Part shown: positions 62,615-64,000 of the stretch, in pieces | Layout: each line of letters opens with the position of its first letter | Numbering within the stretch: position 1 is the stretch's first letter | NCBI GenBank assembly: GCA_028875245.1 | Contig: JAPPEU010000073.1 | Span: 1 to 64,000, forward strand | Direction: 5' to 3' | Length of the DNA stretch: 64,000 nucleotides | Origin: Chloroflexota bacterium | GTDB lineage: Bacteria > Chloroflexota > Anaerolineae > Aggregatilineales > Phototrophicaceae | Program-made: the position numbers and the translations under genes | Notes under the pieces: model-generated | Seen by the model: the letters and a program-made list of their open reading frames with translations, nothing else | Databases searched by the model: none | What the model was told of the DNA's origin: nothing

Positions 62615-63388
62615 ATGCCCGAGTTGTTCGCCGGCCTGGCCGGCATTGAGCGCGTGCTCTTGTCGATCGCCTTCGTCTTCATCGCCGCCGCCATCTCGCG
62701 CTGGCAGCATTCCGACCTGGAGAAAGACCTGGCCGTCGCGGCGGTCCGCAGCTTCATCCAGCTGATCGCCATCGGTTATGTGCTGGAGCTCGTCTTTGAG
62801 ATGGATGTGCCGCTTTTCACCATCGGCATCCTGCTGGTCATGATCACCATCGGCGGCCGCACCAGCGGGGGGCGCGCCAAGAAGACGCCGAACGGCGTGC
62901 TGGTCGCCTTTCTGGCGATTGGCATCGGCTCGGGGCTGACTATCGCGCTGTTGGTGGCGCTGGGCGTCTTTCAATTCGTGCCCAAGGACATCATCCCCAT
63001 CGGCGGCATGATCGTCGGCACATCAATGACGACCGCCACCCTGGTCATCACGCGCCTGAGCAACGATTTCCATGACCAGCGCGACCTGATCGAGAGCAAG
63101 CTGGCGCTGGGCGCGACCAGCCGCCAAGCCTCGCTGACGCAGTTTCAGCGCACGATCGTCAGCGCGATGACGCCGATCGTCGATACGACCAAGACGGTCG
63201 GTTTGATCAAGCTGCCGGGCGCGATGACGGGCATGATCCTGGCGGGGGCGAGCCCGCTGGAGGCGGTGCAGCTGCAGATCATCGTGATGTATATGCTGGT
63301 GGGCGCGGCGACATTCACGGGGCTGATCGCGGCCTGGCTGACGTATCGGCAGTTTTTCAGCCCGGCGCATCAGTTGGTGTTGGAGTGA
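62615..63388 (+). CDS. FetB-like ABC permease (UPF0014)
   Basis: 257 residues, seven predicted membrane helices. AVAAVRSFIQLIAIGYVLEL, MITIGGRTSGGRAKKTP, IPIGGMIVGTSMTTATLVIT, ESKLALGATSRQASL and VGLIKLPGAMTGMILAGASP are family motifs. In E. coli FetAB exports iron and protects from oxidative stress. AAGGAGG seven bases before ATG 62615. The partner ATPase lies at 59907, separated by four genes. Confidence 0.9.
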   Translation: MPELFAGLAGIERVLLSIAFVFIAAAISRWQHSDLEKDLAVAAVRSFIQLIAIGYVLELVFEMDVPLFTIGILLVMITIGGRTSGGRAKKTPNGVLVAFLAIGIGSGLTIALLVALGVFQFVPKDIIPIGGMIVGTSMTTATLVITRLSNDFHDQRDLIESKLALGATSRQASLTQFQRTIVSAMTPIVDTTKTVGLIKLPGAMTGMILAGASPLEAVQLQIIVMYMLVGAATFTGLIAAWLTYRQFFSPAHQLVLE

Positions 63389-63417
63389 GGGAATCCAGAA
63401 GCAACCGAACTGTAGGG

Positions 63418-63768
63418 TCAATCATCCATGGACACATACGCGACAAGATTGGTCATCTCATCTGGTCGGAAGTCTTTGTGCAACGAGCTCAGAAACTTCA
63501 CCCACGTTCCTATGAAGTGCTTTTCCTGCTGGCCAAAGACTATGCCCGCGTGCTCAATACCTTGGCTCGCAATATCTACTAGGTCGCTATCATTGGTACA
63601 GAAGACTCGGCCCATGCGGATCGCGCGGTGCAGCTGCTGCATATCACCTTCGCCGAAGCTTTCCAACTTACTTACGGTGAGGACGTCGATGCCACGCCTT
63701 TTCAACTGACGCGCAATCTCAACATCCAAGTGTTCGTCAAGATAAAAGCGAAGGACGTCTGCTTCCAA
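63418..63768 (-). CDS. DUF5615 PIN-like toxin
   Basis: 116 residues. VLRFYLDEHLDVEIARQLKR, GIDVLTVSKLESFGEGD, RVFCTNDSDLVDIA match DUF5615 PIN-like proteins, with Asp/Glu acids (LDEH, TNDSD) forming the nuclease site. TTG 63768 is preceded by AAGGGA. It overlaps the upstream DUF433 gene by 32 bases, typical of a toxin-antitoxin pair. Confidence 0.82.
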   Translation of the reverse strand: MEADVLRFYLDEHLDVEIARQLKRRGIDVLTVSKLESFGEGDMQQLHRAIRMGRVFCTNDSDLVDIASQGIEHAGIVFGQQEKHFIGTWVKFLSSLHKDFRPDEMTNLVAYVSMDD

Positions 63769-64000
63769 CGCCGTTATCCCTTAAATCTCTGGCTTTCTTG
63801 ATTTGCTGATCGATGTCGGCGTCGATTTCATCCCTGTGCAAGTTGTAATAGGTCAGCGCGGCGTAAACCCCTGCCAATGAGACCTGAAATCCCTCGGCAA
63901 TCTGTTCAGGCGTACGCTCGTGATAACGTATAGCGACGACGATGTCGGTCACCCGCAATCCGGTGCCTTTGATGCAAGGCCGGCCGCCGCGAACGCCTAG
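63737..64000 (-). CDS. DUF433 antitoxin (partial, runs off window)
   Basis: 87 visible codons. The frame is open through base 64000: it reads GVRGGRPCIKGTGLRVTDIV at the edge, which is the DUF433 core (G-x-P-x-I-x-G-T-R), so the TTG at 63958 is internal and the true start lies beyond. The helix-turn-helix part follows (TPEQIAEGFQVSLAGVYAAL). DUF433 proteins are VapB-like antitoxins for DUF5615 PIN-like toxins. Confidence 0.8.
   Translation of the reverse strand, partial: LGVRGGRPCIKGTGLRVTDIVVAIRYHERTPEQIAEGFQVSLAGVYAALTYYNLHRDEIDADIDQQIKKARDLRDNGVGSRRPSLLS

Overview
The window reads as a chromosomal segment of a high-GC bacterium, most likely a Chloroflexota member of the Anaerolineae type. 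This is inference from gene content (an S16 sequence of Chloroflexi style, YacL-type PIN/TRAM protein, CofE, VanW, DUF4013, DUF697, tandem SH3b/NHL secreted proteins, frequent TTG/GTG starts) and from the very dense intergenic hairpin repeats built on TGTAGGGGCGAG...CTCGCCC. No rRNA is present; one tRNA (Arg, CCT) is at 276-348.

Layout. 1-9.9 kb: tRNA-Arg, ferredoxin, a DMT exporter, an HtrA-like protease, a secreted thioredoxin/NHL protein, a TPR protein, a glycoside-hydrolase-like protein and a small membrane protein. 10-20.3 kb: a leftward sugar cluster (FGGY kinase, two ABC permeases, a solute-binding protein, class II aldolase) split by a rightward two-gene cassette (11659-16004): a SNF2 helicase and a protein that fuses a complete-looking ribosomal protein S16 to a Pro/Glu linker and a degenerate HNH-like zinc domain. 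20.6-30.6 kb: a second DMT exporter, O-acetylhomoserine sulfhydrylase, Bles03-like protein, Pcm, MFS exporter, RlmB, CysS, tandem GNAT. 30.8-42.6 kb: glycosyltransferase, DUF697 protein, PhyH-type oxygenase, rpsD, lower-GC orphan genes, a PepF-DUF3052-HldE2 operon, YacL, DUF4013. 43-49.6 kb: heptosyltransferase-like GT9, enoyl-CoA hydratase with a degenerate phosphoesterase-like partner, and an MmeI-like restriction-modification enzyme carrying an in-frame DUF559 endonuclease domain flanked by repeat-encoded peptides. 49.8-64 kb: kinase-like protein, a large TSP3/SH3b/propeller lipoprotein-like protein, CofE, SWIM protein, VanW, sucrase/ferredoxin-like protein, a split FetA/FetB iron exporter with TrmD, GNAT and YjjX between them, and a DUF5615/DUF433 toxin-antitoxin pair running off the right edge.

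Repeats are the second theme. At least three families of non-coding elements with terminal inverted repeats can be delimited by eye; one (20361-20497, 32125-32261, 55812-56008) has 8-bp target-site duplications at all three copies. There are about 25-30 copies of a REP-like hairpin, usually as head-to-head pairs, three copies of a 130-155 bp conserved block, and four copies of an ACCACAGCC...CTCACACAAAAT repeat, one of which is split by a TIR element. No transposase is encoded here, so these would have to be moved in trans.

The strongest candidate for something undescribed is the SNF2 helicase plus S16-HNH fusion cassette. The in-frame colonisation of the restriction enzyme by an endonuclease domain and by repeat-encoded peptides is second.
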